The notes under the pieces are model-generated. The model saw only the letters and a program-made list of their open reading frames with translations, ran no database searches and was not told where the DNA came from. Position numbers and translations under genes: made by a program. From Synechococcales cyanobacterium 340R_concoct_173_sub (GTDB taxonomy: Bacteria; Cyanobacteriota; Cyanobacteriia; Leptolyngbyales; Leptolyngbyaceae): a DNA stretch of 24,013 bases. Below, in pieces: positions 1 through 8,955 of this stretch. Every line of letters starts with the position of its first letter. The stretch's first letter is position 1. The stretch is from assembly GCA_025354065.1 (NCBI GenBank), contig JANXNM010000146.1, positions 1-24,013 on the forward strand, read 5' to 3'.

Positions 1-836
1 GGAGCCACCGAAACCCAAGTTTCCGGGAATAATCCAACGGCAAATCGAATAATTCCGTAAGTTCCAAGTTTCGATAAAATTCCGCCCAACATAATCGAAA
101 CGGGTGCCGACGATTCGACATAAGCATCGGGAAGCCAGGAATGCAGCGGGACCAAAGGCGTTTTAATCCCAAATCCAACTAGAAGTAATGCCAATAATGC
201 TAATTGAGTATTACGGGATAAGTCAGTGGTATCGATCGCACCATATTCAAAACTTGCCGCCCCAGTTAACCAATTCATTGCGAGAAACGCAGCCAAGATC
301 AAAACTCCTGACAATGCCGTATAGATCAAAAACTTGGTTGCCGCATATTCTCGCTTTTCACTGCCCCAAATTACAATTAAAAGGTAGAAGGGGATTAATT
401 CGACTTCGTAGAACAAAAAGAACAGCATCAAGTTTTGTGCTAGAAATGCACCAATCACCCCAGAATTGACGAGTAGGAGCAGTGAATAAAACAAACGAGG
501 ACGTTTCAAATCTTCGCCCGGTTTGAGGCCAACAGAACTATTAAATGCCAACAGCACTATCAATAAATTGGTCAATGCCACCAACGGAAACGATAGACCA
601 TCGATCGCCAAACTATAGTTCAATCCCAAATCAGGCAGCCATGGGAGAAACTCCTGCATTTGAAAACCAATATGACTTAGATCAAACATCACCCCGGTGG
701 CGATCGTCAAAACTAAGCCAATTACAGCAAAACTGAATGTCACCGACCGAGACAATGCTGGCGACATTGCACCGGGATAAAATCCGACAATCAATGAACC
801 GAACAATGGTACGAGGATTAAAGCACTTAATATCAT
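1..836 (-). CDS. ndhD: NAD(P)H-quinone oxidoreductase subunit 4 (NdhD), CO2-uptake type, 3' part outside window
   Basis: This is a proton-pumping, antiporter-like membrane subunit of cyanobacterial NDH-1. The gene starts at the ATG at 836 and stays open to the left edge (278 full codons), so the C-terminal half is missing. An AGGA at 844-847 (read on minus) lies 7 nt before the ATG and overlaps the ndhF stop codon; the two genes are 9 bp apart and surely co-transcribed. The translation shows many hydrophobic helices, the conserved membrane Glu (about residue 144, in FLFYEVELIP) and the conserved Lys (about 225, in GFGIKTPLVPLHSW), both typical of NuoM/NdhD. The order ndhF then ndhD with a short NdhF is that of the NdhF3/D3 or NdhF4/D4 modules, which serve CO2 uptake, not respiration. 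Which module it is would be told by the next gene to the left (cupA or cupB). Confidence 0.93.
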   Translation of the reverse strand, partial: MILSALILVPLFGSLIVGFYPGAMSPALSRSVTFSFAVIGLVLTIATGVMFDLSHIGFQMQEFLPWLPDLGLNYSLAIDGLSFPLVALTNLLIVLLAFNSSVGLKPGEDLKRPRLFYSLLLLVNSGVIGAFLAQNLMLFFLFYEVELIPFYLLIVIWGSEKREYAATKFLIYTALSGVLILAAFLAMNWLTGAASFEYGAIDTTDLSRNTQLALLALLLVGFGIKTPLVPLHSWLPDAYVESSAPVSIMLGGILSKLGTYGIIRFAVGLFPETWVSVA

Positions 837-845
837 AATAAATTC

Positions 846-2690
846 CTAACCCGCATTCAGAAGAGGATAACATAACCACAATCCAATACCAACTAGCCCC
901 AGCACGATCGTCAACATATAAAATTGCGATTGACCGGACGTACTATATTTCAAACTCTGACCACTGAGCAATGTTGCAAATCCAAAGAAATTACCGACGC
1001 CATCAATCCAAATTCGATCGAAACTAGACAACAATCTCGATGAAATAGCCACAAATCCAATAATAGTGTTGCGATACAATTGAGGCGTGTAAAAGTCATA
1101 GGCAAACAAATCTTGAAGTGCCTGGGATGGTAGTTTTACAGGCTTTGAAATGGTTGGACTGAGATAAATCACAGCAGCCAATCCAATTCCTGAGAGGGTT
1201 GACCAAGCCAGAATCACAGCATTGTCTTTACTGATTTCAACCCAATTTGGCAGAACATCAGCGGCTGATAGCACCAACGGTAGATGAATCACCAACCCCA
1301 TCACAACCACCATCGGCAAAATCATCCAATAATGGACTTCCGGCGATCGTTCCGTAAACTTTGTGGTCTGTCCTAGAAACACCTGACAAAACACTCGGGT
1401 GAACCCAAATGCCAACATTGCATTCACCCCAATCACTAATACAGCCAACATTGGATGCGTAATTCGTAACCCTTCCACAAGTTGCAATATGGCCCAAAAC
1501 CCACCAAACGGAGGCATCGCAACCACTCCCAATGCGCCAATAGCATAACTCAACGCTGAAATTGGACGACGACCAAACAGCCCACCCAACTGCGTCACAT
1601 CCTGCGTCACACTATTCCAAACCACCGCACTCGAACTCATTACCATCAAGGCCATTCCCAACGCATGAGACAAACTCAATAGCAATGCGGCTTGAATATT
1701 TCCAGTTCCCACAGCAATGAAAACACAACCCATCAATACACTGGTTGGATAGGACAATGTACGTTTAATGTCAATTTGAGCGATCGCAATCAATGATCCA
1801 CCGACTGCGGTCAAGGCACCAATAAAGATTGCAAAATTCAATACCGTTGGAGATAACGCGAGTACAGGTTGAAGTTTGACCAAGACCCAAGCCCCTACTT
1901 GTACCACCAGAGAATTTCTTAAAATTGTCCCTGGCACCGGACCTTCCATCGCTTCATCAAGCCACAAATGCAATGGAAATTGCGCACATTTGCCCATTGG
2001 ACCCGCTAGCAATGCTAATCCCAACAATGTCATCACTTTCGGATCAACATTGGCCGTTTCTGCCCAAATCGCCAATTCGCTGTAGTTCCAAGTGCCTGCG
2101 ATCGGTAGCAATGCCACCACGCCCATCAATAGAAATAAATCGCCCACACGTTTGGTTAAAAATGCATCCCTTGCTCCCGTAACCACTAAAGATTGGTTAA
2201 ACCACAGACCCAACAGTAAGTAGGTTCCGAGCGTTAGCAACTCCAACGCAATGTATCCAAAAAATAATGAATCATTCAAAACTAGGAAATTCATCCCGGC
2301 CTCAAAGAATGCTAGCAACGAGAAAAATCTAGCCCATCCCCAATCCAATTCTAAGTAACCTATTGCAAACACTTGCGCTAGAAAATTCAACCCCGTAATA
2401 ACGGTACAAGCCGTCAATGCGATCGGATCAATATGAAATGGAATCGACAAATCCAAATTGGCAACTTGAAGCCAAGGCACTGTAAAATTCACCGCCGGAT
2501 TATCCCAGGCATAAAAGAGAGCAGCAGAGGCATGGGCAAACGCCAGAAAGGACATTAACGCATTTATATATCCAGCAGGCCGTGGACCTGTTCGCCGCGT
2601 AATACCTGGGAACCAAATGACAGAAAGAGCTGCACCCATTAAGGTATAGATCGGCAGCAACCATATAGATTGAATTAAAGGATGTGACAT
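846..2690 (-). CDS. ndhF: NAD(P)H-quinone oxidoreductase subunit 5 (NdhF), CO2-uptake type (NdhF3/NdhF4 class)
   Basis: This is the distal antiporter-like membrane subunit of NDH-1 in the thylakoid or plasma membrane. It has 614 residues, shorter than respiratory NdhF1 (usually above 650) and fitting the NdhF3/NdhF4 forms that pair with CupA or CupB for CO2 hydration. It is hydrophobic throughout. Conserved points are RRTGPRPAGY near residue 32, a membrane Glu near 150 (LELLTLGTYLL), TKRVGD near 179-184, and MGKCAQFPLHLWLDEAMEGP near 232-251 with Lys234. The start at 2690 has an AGGA (2698-2701 on minus) 7 nt upstream. Phrases such as GLWFNQSLVVTGARDAF look closer to NdhF3 than NdhF4 from memory, but I cannot align them here. 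It heads an ndhF-ndhD operon running out of the window. Confidence 0.93.
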   Translation of the reverse strand: MSHPLIQSIWLLPIYTLMGAALSVIWFPGITRRTGPRPAGYINALMSFLAFAHASAALFYAWDNPAVNFTVPWLQVANLDLSIPFHIDPIALTACTVITGLNFLAQVFAIGYLELDWGWARFFSLLAFFEAGMNFLVLNDSLFFGYIALELLTLGTYLLLGLWFNQSLVVTGARDAFLTKRVGDLFLLMGVVALLPIAGTWNYSELAIWAETANVDPKVMTLLGLALLAGPMGKCAQFPLHLWLDEAMEGPVPGTILRNSLVVQVGAWVLVKLQPVLALSPTVLNFAIFIGALTAVGGSLIAIAQIDIKRTLSYPTSVLMGCVFIAVGTGNIQAALLLSLSHALGMALMVMSSSAVVWNSVTQDVTQLGGLFGRRPISALSYAIGALGVVAMPPFGGFWAILQLVEGLRITHPMLAVLVIGVNAMLAFGFTRVFCQVFLGQTTKFTERSPEVHYWMILPMVVVMGLVIHLPLVLSAADVLPNWVEISKDNAVILAWSTLSGIGLAAVIYLSPTISKPVKLPSQALQDLFAYDFYTPQLYRNTIIGFVAISSRLLSSFDRIWIDGVGNFFGFATLLSGQSLKYSTSGQSQFYMLTIVLGLVGIGLWLCYPLLNAG

Positions 2691-2972
2691 TCCCGGTTCC
2701 TAACAGTAACTATTGGATTGAATCTATGCTTTGGTCAGGCTTCATTGAGTATATACAATTAAACATGATGGGTTAGCCAAAATTATAGAGCATATCTCTT
2801 ATTATTCTGATTGTGGGGATTGAGTCTTCCCTATGGATAGATAATCATCAATTCCTGATATCAGTTGGATTAATGGTAGACCCAAACAGACCCGTGACAG
2901 ATCCGTAGGCGCTTGGATGCGGGGGCGATCGGGAAATAGTTGACTTTTAGGCTAAGTAGTATAGAGGAGTTT
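2691..2972. promoter_or_regulatory. Divergent promoter region between ndhF (minus) and alr (plus)
   Basis: This intergenic space must hold both promoters. On the minus strand a perfect TATAAT (2782-2787) lies about 90 nt before the ndhF start, with no good -35 box 17 nt upstream; that is common for activator-dependent promoters. A 10-bp palindrome, CTGATATCAG, is at 2855-2864. The NdhR/CcmR regulator of ndhF3 operons is reported to bind TCAATG-N10-ATCAAT. I find one TCAATG (minus strand, 2743-2748) but no properly spaced partner, so regulation by NdhR is not supported. For alr I see a TTGACT at 2940 but no well-spaced -10 box. Confidence 0.4.
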
Positions 2973-4148
2973 ATGTTGAGTTGGGAATCGGGTTCTAATA
3001 TCTCGCGGATGCAGCGGGAGCGGGCTTGGGTGGAAGTGAATGTGGCGGCGATCGACCATAACATTCGGCAAATTCGCCAGTTGCTAAAACCGGAAACAGA
3101 TCTAATGGCCGTCGTGAAAGCAGATGCCTATGGTCATGGGGCGGTCACTGTCGCGAGGGCTGTACTGAATGCTGGGGCGACTTGGCTGGGGGTGGCGACG
3201 ATTCCTGAAGGCATTGAATTGCGAGAGGCTGAGATTGAATCCCCAATTTTAGTATTAGGAGCCACTAACTTGCCGGAGCAGGTAAGGACTATTGCTCGCT
3301 GGAACCTGTCGCCCACGCTTTGTACTTTGAAACAAGCCGTACTTTTTTCAGAGGCGATCGGTGATGCAGGTGCGTTGTCAGTCCATTTAAAAATTGATAC
3401 AGGAATGTCGCGATTAGGAATGCGCTGGACGGATGCAATCGAATTGTTTAATCTTGTAAAACAATTGCCGAATCTAAAGATTGGAGGGGTATGTTCCCAT
3501 TTTGCCACCGCTGACGATCCAGACCCGACCATTATGAATGATCAACAGAAGCGATTTGAATCTGTTCTCAAAACCTGTCAAATTCCTGAAAATATTCCGC
3601 GTCACTTTGCAAATTCAGCCGCAACCATCGTTGATCCAAATCTACAATACAATATGGTCCGTACAGGGTTGATCACCTATGGATTGTATCCAGCCCCGCA
3701 TTTACGCGATCGGATTGATTTAATTCCCGCATTACAAGTGAAAGCGCGAATTACCCAAGTTACTACAATTCCAACGGGGACAGGCGTGAGTTATGGGCAT
3801 CGGTTTGTTAGCGATCGAAACATGACGATCGCGGTGATTGGGATTGGTTATGCAGATGGAGTGCCGCGCAATTTATCAAATCAAATGAATGCCTTGATTC
3901 GTGGCAAACGGGTCAAACAAATTGGTTCAATTACCATGGATCAAATTATGTTGGATGTGACAGAGATTCCGGGTGTTCAAGAAGGAGAAGTAGTGACATT
4001 GTTAGGAAAAGATCAACTGGATTCCATTAGTGCGGATGATTGGGCCGACAAATTGGGGACGATTTCTTGGGAGATTCTGTGTGGGTTTAAAAATCGATTA
4101 CCACGAGTGATCGTCGGCCAGACAGCCGTATCACGGGCGACCATTTAA
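2973..4148 (+). CDS. alr: Alanine racemase
   Basis: This PLP-dependent enzyme interconverts L- and D-alanine in the cytoplasm and supplies D-Ala for peptidoglycan. With the chosen start it has 391 residues, a normal length. The PLP lysine is in VVKADAYGHG (Lys49) and the second catalytic base, Tyr274, in GVSYGHRF; HLKIDTGMSRLG and the GYADGVPR/SITMDQIMLDV segments of the C-terminal barrel are all present. The reading frame extends up to a TTG at 2940, but ATG 2973 is preceded by GAGGAG at 2964-2969. That spacing is tight (3 nt), so ATG 3009, just before the conserved RAWVEV segment, is an alternative. It stands alone, with 159 bp to cruP. The stop codon lies inside a short direct repeat (see 4140-4214). 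Confidence 0.95.
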   Translation: MLSWESGSNISRMQRERAWVEVNVAAIDHNIRQIRQLLKPETDLMAVVKADAYGHGAVTVARAVLNAGATWLGVATIPEGIELREAEIESPILVLGATNLPEQVRTIARWNLSPTLCTLKQAVLFSEAIGDAGALSVHLKIDTGMSRLGMRWTDAIELFNLVKQLPNLKIGGVCSHFATADDPDPTIMNDQQKRFESVLKTCQIPENIPRHFANSAATIVDPNLQYNMVRTGLITYGLYPAPHLRDRIDLIPALQVKARITQVTTIPTGTGVSYGHRFVSDRNMTIAVIGIGYADGVPRNLSNQMNALIRGKRVKQIGSITMDQIMLDVTEIPGVQEGEVVTLLGKDQLDSISADDWADKLGTISWEILCGFKNRLPRVIVGQTAVSRATI

Positions 4149-4214
4149 GCAGAGTTCACCATTTAAACAGAAAATAATAGACATCTCCAGATAGATGTTT
4201 CCAGATAGATATTT
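4140..4214 (+). repeat. Two short tandem duplications at the alr stop codon
   Basis: ACCATTTAAGCAGA at 4140-4153 contains the alr TAA and is repeated 18 bp on as ACCATTTAAACAGA at 4158-4171 (13 of 14 identical). Directly after it, CCAGATAGATGTTT (4187-4200) is followed head to tail by CCAGATAGATATTT (4201-4214), again 13 of 14. A third, weaker copy may start at 4215. No gene or terminator explains them. Confidence 0.75.
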
Positions 4215-4307
4215 CCCGATCGATTCTTTCCATCTCCTTGCTAAATTAAATGAATTCTATAATGCCCATCATTAGCGCAATCGCCAGCCCAAAATAACCA
4301 TTTCGCC

Positions 4308-5927
4308 ATGCTGACCCAAACCTATCTCGCTCATCTACCCGAAACTCTCAACGCCCTCAAACAAGCCGACGATCGTTGGACAGAACTACGATCTCCGTCC
4401 AGCCCAAAACCGACGCAAGTCATCAGCAAACTCAACACCCCACTGACTCATCTGGACTACGATGTAATCGTTACAGGCGGAACCTTAGGATTACCCATCG
4501 CCCTCACCCTGGCCCTACAAGGACACAAGGTCGCCATTTTAGAGCGCGGAATTCTTAAAGGCCGCGAACAAGAGTGGAACATTAGTCGTGATGAATTACG
4601 GGGCTTAGTTGAACTCAACATGCTCACCCAACAAGAATTAGATCAGGCAATCGTTAGTGAATTTAACCCAATTCGGATTAAATTTGGTGACCGGGAAATT
4701 TGGACCAAAGATGTTCTAAACGCGGGCGTAGATCCAATTTATTTGCTAGAAACCCTGAAACAAAAGTTTCTAAAACTCGGCGGTAAACTGATTGAACAAG
4801 CCACCTTCAAAACAGCAACCGTTCATCCTAACGGCACTAAAATTCAATACGAATTAAATAATCAATCCCAATCCATCACCGCCCAATTGTTGATTGACTT
4901 AATGGGCCACAACTCCCCGATCGCATTACAATCCCGCGATGGCGAAAAACCTGATTCCGTCTGTCTCGTCGTTGGCACCTGCGCCACAGGCTATCCCGAA
5001 AATACTACCGCCGACCTGATCGCCTCGTTCACACCCATTCAAAATCAATGTCAATATTTTTGGGAAGCTTTCCCCGCCAGCACAGGCCGCACCACTTACC
5101 TATTCACCTATTTAGATGCTGAACCCGATCGGATTTCCCTCGAAACCTTATTTGACGAATACTTCCGACTGCTCCCGACCTACCAAAACACCACAATTGA
5201 TCAACTCGACATCAAACGCGCCTTATTCGGAATTTTCCCCTGCTACAAAGATAGCCCCTTAGTTCCCGACTGGGATCGCATAGTATCGCTTGGTGACGGT
5301 AGTGGTGCTCAGTCGCCCTTAAGTTTCGGAGGATTTGGATCTATGATGCGCCATTTAATTCGATTATCAGACGCATTGCATCAAGCTATTTCCACCGACT
5401 GCCTCGATCGCGCTAGCCTGGAACTAATCCAACCCTACCAGCCCAATCTCCAAGTCACCTGGCTCTTCCAGAAATCCATGAGTGTCAAACTCAAGCAAAA
5501 ATTACCACCGGAACAAATAAATCAACTCCTTGCCGACGTATTCGGAGAAATGGAACAACTGGGAGATCTCGTCCTCAAGCCATTTTTGCAAGATGTCGTA
5601 CAATTTGGACCACTGACCCAAACTCTCTGGCGATCGTCCTTAAAGTCACCGTTGATCCTGTTTAAAATCTTGCCGCAAGTCGGACTCTGGACCTTATTGG
5701 ATTGGATACGCCATTTCGTGAATTTAGGCTTCTATACCGCAGTTGATGGGATCATCGATCGCAATATCCCCGTTCTTGTCCCATTCTTAAGCACCCAATC
5801 TCCTGCCCGCCAATATCGGATTTATCGTGCGATCGAAGCCTTCAAATACGGATCCGGTAAAGACTATTACCCGCCTGACAATGAACCTGATAATAAAGAC
5901 GTACAGTCCTATGGGGGCTTACAATAG
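4308..5927 (+). CDS. cruP: CruP-type lycopene cyclase paralogue (FAD-dependent oxidoreductase)
   Basis: This is a 539-residue flavoprotein. A Rossmann motif follows a roughly 50-residue N-terminal leader: YDVIVTGGTLGLPIAL (residues 51-66), with the acidic end of the second strand in AILERG (77-81). Next come LKGREQEWNISRDEL (83-97) and GVDPIYLLETLKQKF (140-154). A second FAD-contact segment, LGDGSGAQSPLSFGGFGSM, lies at 328-346. This arrangement is characteristic of the CruA/CruP family, and the leader with the GREQEWNIS block is what I remember of CruP, the paralogue shared with plants and linked to limiting beta-carotene epoxide under oxidative stress. CruA would be the main lycopene cyclase; true cyclase activity here is not shown by sequence. 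The next gene starts 30 bp downstream on the same strand. Confidence 0.82.
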   Translation: MLTQTYLAHLPETLNALKQADDRWTELRSPSSPKPTQVISKLNTPLTHLDYDVIVTGGTLGLPIALTLALQGHKVAILERGILKGREQEWNISRDELRGLVELNMLTQQELDQAIVSEFNPIRIKFGDREIWTKDVLNAGVDPIYLLETLKQKFLKLGGKLIEQATFKTATVHPNGTKIQYELNNQSQSITAQLLIDLMGHNSPIALQSRDGEKPDSVCLVVGTCATGYPENTTADLIASFTPIQNQCQYFWEAFPASTGRTTYLFTYLDAEPDRISLETLFDEYFRLLPTYQNTTIDQLDIKRALFGIFPCYKDSPLVPDWDRIVSLGDGSGAQSPLSFGGFGSMMRHLIRLSDALHQAISTDCLDRASLELIQPYQPNLQVTWLFQKSMSVKLKQKLPPEQINQLLADVFGEMEQLGDLVLKPFLQDVVQFGPLTQTLWRSSLKSPLILFKILPQVGLWTLLDWIRHFVNLGFYTAVDGIIDRNIPVLVPFLSTQSPARQYRIYRAIEAFKYGSGKDYYPPDNEPDNKDVQSYGGLQ

Positions 5928-5957
5928 ATTGAAACCTTTTCTGTTGACGATCGGTCT

Positions 5958-6776
5958 ATGCAACTTTCCCTTGCGCGGCGCTGTTTCATCCGTGAAATCC
6001 GTCAGCCGGATGAAATCATTAACCTTGAGCGAGCCTCGCTGTATATTGCCCAAGAAGCGCACCCAACCCTGGACATTGATGAATCGATTGCCAGCCTAGA
6101 TGCGATTGCCGATGTCATTCGGGATCGGATTCCCGAGAGCCGTTATCCACTAAAAATCATTCAAACCATCAATCAATATCTCTATGATGAATTGGGCTTT
6201 CGGGGTAATCGCACCGATTATTACAACACCCAAAACAGCTACCTAAACCAGGTTTTAGAACATCGCCTCGGCATCCCAATCACCTTGGCATTAGTCTATC
6301 TTTCTATCGCCAAACGCCTTGATTTTCCTATGTTGGGGATCGGAATGCCGGGACATTTTTTAATCCGACCTGATATTGGTGAAATGGATATCTATGTCGA
6401 TGCTTTTAATAGCGGCGAAATCTTATTTCCACAAGACTGTGAAGCGCTATTGCAAAAACTCTATCAAGAACCCGTGCGTCTCAGACCTGACCTACTCCAG
6501 AGCGTCAGCAATCGTCAATTTTTAGCTCGGCTATTGGGAAATTTAAAGGGCGTTGCGATTAATCAAGGCGATATTCCGGCTGCCCTTGCTGCTGTAGAAC
6601 GCATTCTGTTGCTATTCCCAAATGCACCCGCTGAACTCCGCGATCGAGGTATTCTTTATTTCCAACTTCGACGTTGGCCCGAAGCCCGTCACGACTTGGA
6701 AATTTATCTTGAAACGGACCCAACGGCTGGCGATCGGGACTTAATTCAGGATCTATTGCGGAAAATAAATAGCTAA
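5958..6776 (+). CDS. SirB1 family protein (transglutaminase-like fold with C-terminal TPR-like helices)
   Basis: The protein has 272 residues, the usual size of the family. The N-terminal two thirds carry the SirB1/transglutaminase-like domain: an acidic helical start, then LGFRGN and DYYNTQNSYLNQVLEHRLG (residues 79-105), GIPITLALVYLSIAKRL (105-121) and GIGMPGHFLIRP (127-138). The C-terminal part (about 185-270) is helical, with an FPNAPAELRDRGILY-type tetratricopeptide-like repeat. The biochemical role is not established; the name comes from an invasion-gene regulator and says little here. It starts 30 bp after cruP, so co-transcription with cruP is likely, although no clear Shine-Dalgarno sequence precedes ATG 5958. 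Confidence 0.88.
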   Translation: MQLSLARRCFIREIRQPDEIINLERASLYIAQEAHPTLDIDESIASLDAIADVIRDRIPESRYPLKIIQTINQYLYDELGFRGNRTDYYNTQNSYLNQVLEHRLGIPITLALVYLSIAKRLDFPMLGIGMPGHFLIRPDIGEMDIYVDAFNSGEILFPQDCEALLQKLYQEPVRLRPDLLQSVSNRQFLARLLGNLKGVAINQGDIPAALAAVERILLLFPNAPAELRDRGILYFQLRRWPEARHDLEIYLETDPTAGDRDLIQDLLRKINS

Positions 6777-6912
6777 AAAACATCAAAAATAAACAAAGAA
6801 TAAGGAGCCATTGAACAACTCGATCGCTTCTATTACAAATTTAAACTCATGTCAACTGAATTGATTGATTACTTTAAGGAATGGGATTTAATAATCTATG
6901 ACTTTGTGTAAA

Positions 6913-6950
6913 AGGCATCTTGCTATGGCTTATGCACAGGAAAGATGCCT
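6913..6950. terminator. Inverted repeat between convergent genes, possible terminator
   Basis: AGGCATCTT (6913-6921) is matched perfectly by AAGATGCCT (6942-6950) around a 20-nt loop. It lies between the 3' ends of the SirB1 gene and the CAAD gene, where a bidirectional terminator is expected, but neither side has a convincing T-run. The rest of 6777-7032 is AT-rich, with no other structure or reading frame that I can support. Confidence 0.4.
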
Positions 6951-7032
6951 ATTCCATTTAAATTCAGAATTCCAGATTATTTGATCTCCATTCCTGAGTA
7001 ACCTATCGCCCTCTTAAATAAGGCTTCTATTA

Positions 7033-7467
7033 TTACTTTTTACCTAAAACCTGATCTTTAACATCCGTAAACTTGGAATAGAACTCTTGACGTTTCTCAG
7101 ACTTAAGCATGAAGCGGGTTATAAACCAAGCAGAGTATCCTAAACCTACAAGTTCTAAAATCGGCTCAACCAATGGAATCTCATTAAGCGCACTGAGCAA
7201 GGCCAATGTTAATTTGACCGAAACGATCGCACCAAACACCAACCCCAAGGACACAATAAGCTGCCTGTACTCACTAAAAAAATTCCCAAGAATCGTATCT
7301 AAATTACTGACAACTTCTACACCTTTAGATAGCATAGCCTTCAATTCAGCCGTATTCTCATCGCTTTCAAGGGGGGCTAGAGAGCCACTCTCCTCCAAAT
7401 TAGCATTAATTTGTTCCTCAGCCAGTTTTAATTCATGCATAAGACTACCCATTACTCTACTACCCAT
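7033..7467 (-). CDS. CAAD/CURT1-like domain membrane protein
   Basis: This is a small thylakoid-type membrane protein. The C-terminal half shows the CAAD (cyanobacterial aminoacyl-tRNA synthetase appended domain)/CURT1 pattern: two hydrophobic helices (about 70-90 and 96-115 from the chosen start) joined by NEIPLVEPILELVGLGYS, then WFITRFMLKSEKRQEF and an amphipathic C-terminal helix. Such proteins bend or organise thylakoid membranes, or anchor tRNA synthetases. The N-terminal half is acidic and probably cytoplasmic. The frame extends upstream to a GTG at 7521, which lacks a ribosome site; ATGs follow at 7467, 7452 and 7440. I chose 7467 (144 residues), but the start is uncertain because the codons repeat: ATGGGTAGT occurs twice, 15 bp apart. 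It is a single gene, convergent with the SirB1 gene. Confidence 0.85.
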   Translation of the reverse strand: MGSRVMGSLMHELKLAEEQINANLEESGSLAPLESDENTAELKAMLSKGVEVVSNLDTILGNFFSEYRQLIVSLGLVFGAIVSVKLTLALLSALNEIPLVEPILELVGLGYSAWFITRFMLKSEKRQEFYSKFTDVKDQVLGKK

Positions 7468-7648
7468 TAATATTACTTCGTCTTCTGAAAATCGTGCATC
7501 TGCTTTTAGGGATAAATTCACCGTAAACGATAGTAAAACCTTATCAGACTGGCTTTAAATTTTACACATTACGATACATTGCAGGATATAAGGATTTATG
7601 CTGGGATTTATACAAATAGAAAATATCGATTCACAGGGCGACACTCCG

Positions 7649-8878
7649 ATGGACTTGTTGGAATATCAGGCAAAAGAGCTTTTTCGGACCATTGGAATTC
7701 CAGTCCTTTCGTCTCAACGCATCGATCGAATTCAAGATCTAAAACGTCTTAGTATTCCCTACCCTATTGTCCTCAAATCGCAGGTTCACGTTGGTGGTCG
7801 GGGCCGTCTTGGCGGGATCCGCTTTGTAGACAACACAATTGATGCAATCGCCGCCGCCCAAGTTCTTTTTAACCTCTCTATTCTGGGTGAAAAACCGAGC
7901 GCGCTCCTTGCCGAACCCAAATTTCAAACTGCTCACGAATATTATCTAGCCGTGACGTTAAACCGATCGCTCCGGCGATTAGTGCTGTTGGGCAGCGTCA
8001 AAGGTGGCAACGAAGTTCGCAGCGCTATCGACTCGACTCATCAAGTGGTGGTGGAAGGAGAATTTTCCCCTTTTTACGCGCGGCGGTTGGCTATAAAAAT
8101 GGGCTTACAAGGGTTGCTAATGACCTCCGTGAGTTCGGTGGTGGAGAAGATGTACTATCTGCTGGTCGAAAAAGACTTGGATTTAGTAGAAATTAATCCT
8201 CTAGGAGTAAGTGAATCAGGCGAAGTGATGGCGCTGGACGGAAAAGTATCAGTCAACGATGGAGCAATCGCACGTCATCCCGATTTAGTCGCCCTAGCAC
8301 CCCAACCGATCGCCGTCCAACTCGGCACAGACTCCAAAAGCAACAGCCAAAGCCCCCCATTGTCCGTACAATCGACCTTAGAAACTTTGGGGATCGTCGG
8401 GTTACTGTGCAATGGTTCAGGGCTGACCATGGCAACGATGGATAGTTTTTATCAGGCAGGTGGGAAACCGATCGCTTTCTTAAATATTGGCAGTGAAACT
8501 AGTCATAACTGGGATGTCCAGACGTTTTGCGATCGATTACTTGAGGGCTTAGAACGCATTTCTCAAACCCCTCAAGTTGAAATAATCCTGTTGAACTTAA
8601 TTAGCGGAATTGTCACTGGGGACGCGATCGCAACCGCTTTACTACAATTTCTCCATCACTACCATCCTCAATCGCCCTATCCCCGATCGATATCTAGCGG
8701 AATCCATGGGAGTTCGGCACCATCGACCATTCCTCAAATTGTCGTGCGATGGATGGGGCCAGATATTGATGGGGCAAAATCCATATTAGTAGGTAGCCCT
8801 ATCATGATTTTTGATGATTTCGATAGTGCGATCGGAGAAGTTTTAAAATCGGTTAAACTCAACAGAATCCACTCTTAA
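7649..8878 (+). CDS. sucC: Succinate-CoA ligase beta subunit (SucC)
   Basis: This is the nucleotide-binding subunit of succinyl-CoA synthetase in the TCA cycle. The start at 7649 (MDLLEYQAKELF) is the conserved family N-terminus; an in-frame ATG at 7598 would add 17 residues unlike the family. The protein has 409 residues. ATP-grasp features are IVLKSQVHVGGRGRLGGIRF (about residues 41-60) and LDLVEINPLGV...VMALDGKVSVND (about 180-205); the C-terminal CoA-ligase domain begins at GIVGLLCNGSGLTMATMD. The sequence departs from the proteobacterial type in ways I believe are usual in cyanobacteria. Its partner sucD lies on the same strand but almost 1 kb downstream, so it may have its own promoter. 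Confidence 0.93.
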   Translation: MDLLEYQAKELFRTIGIPVLSSQRIDRIQDLKRLSIPYPIVLKSQVHVGGRGRLGGIRFVDNTIDAIAAAQVLFNLSILGEKPSALLAEPKFQTAHEYYLAVTLNRSLRRLVLLGSVKGGNEVRSAIDSTHQVVVEGEFSPFYARRLAIKMGLQGLLMTSVSSVVEKMYYLLVEKDLDLVEINPLGVSESGEVMALDGKVSVNDGAIARHPDLVALAPQPIAVQLGTDSKSNSQSPPLSVQSTLETLGIVGLLCNGSGLTMATMDSFYQAGGKPIAFLNIGSETSHNWDVQTFCDRLLEGLERISQTPQVEIILLNLISGIVTGDAIATALLQFLHHYHPQSPYPRSISSGIHGSSAPSTIPQIVVRWMGPDIDGAKSILVGSPIMIFDDFDSAIGEVLKSVKLNRIHS

Positions 8879-8955
8879 TCAAATCTTGATCATGTCAATT
8901 CTATGCAGTCACAGATTGATAAGTTGATGATGGCGGTCCGATTATAATAATTATG

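Noticed and set aside
2691..2972. NdhR/CcmR operator (TCAATG-N10-ATCAAT) upstream of ndhF
   Set aside because: Only a single half-site is present; no partner at the required spacing on either strand.
3134..3532. 132-codon open frame on minus inside alr
   Set aside because: It lies wholly antisense to the conserved alanine racemase and has no domain-like sequence.
7109..7558. 149-codon open frame on plus, antisense to the CAAD gene
   Set aside because: Shadow frame: no recognisable domain, no ribosome site, and the opposite strand encodes a clear CAAD membrane protein.
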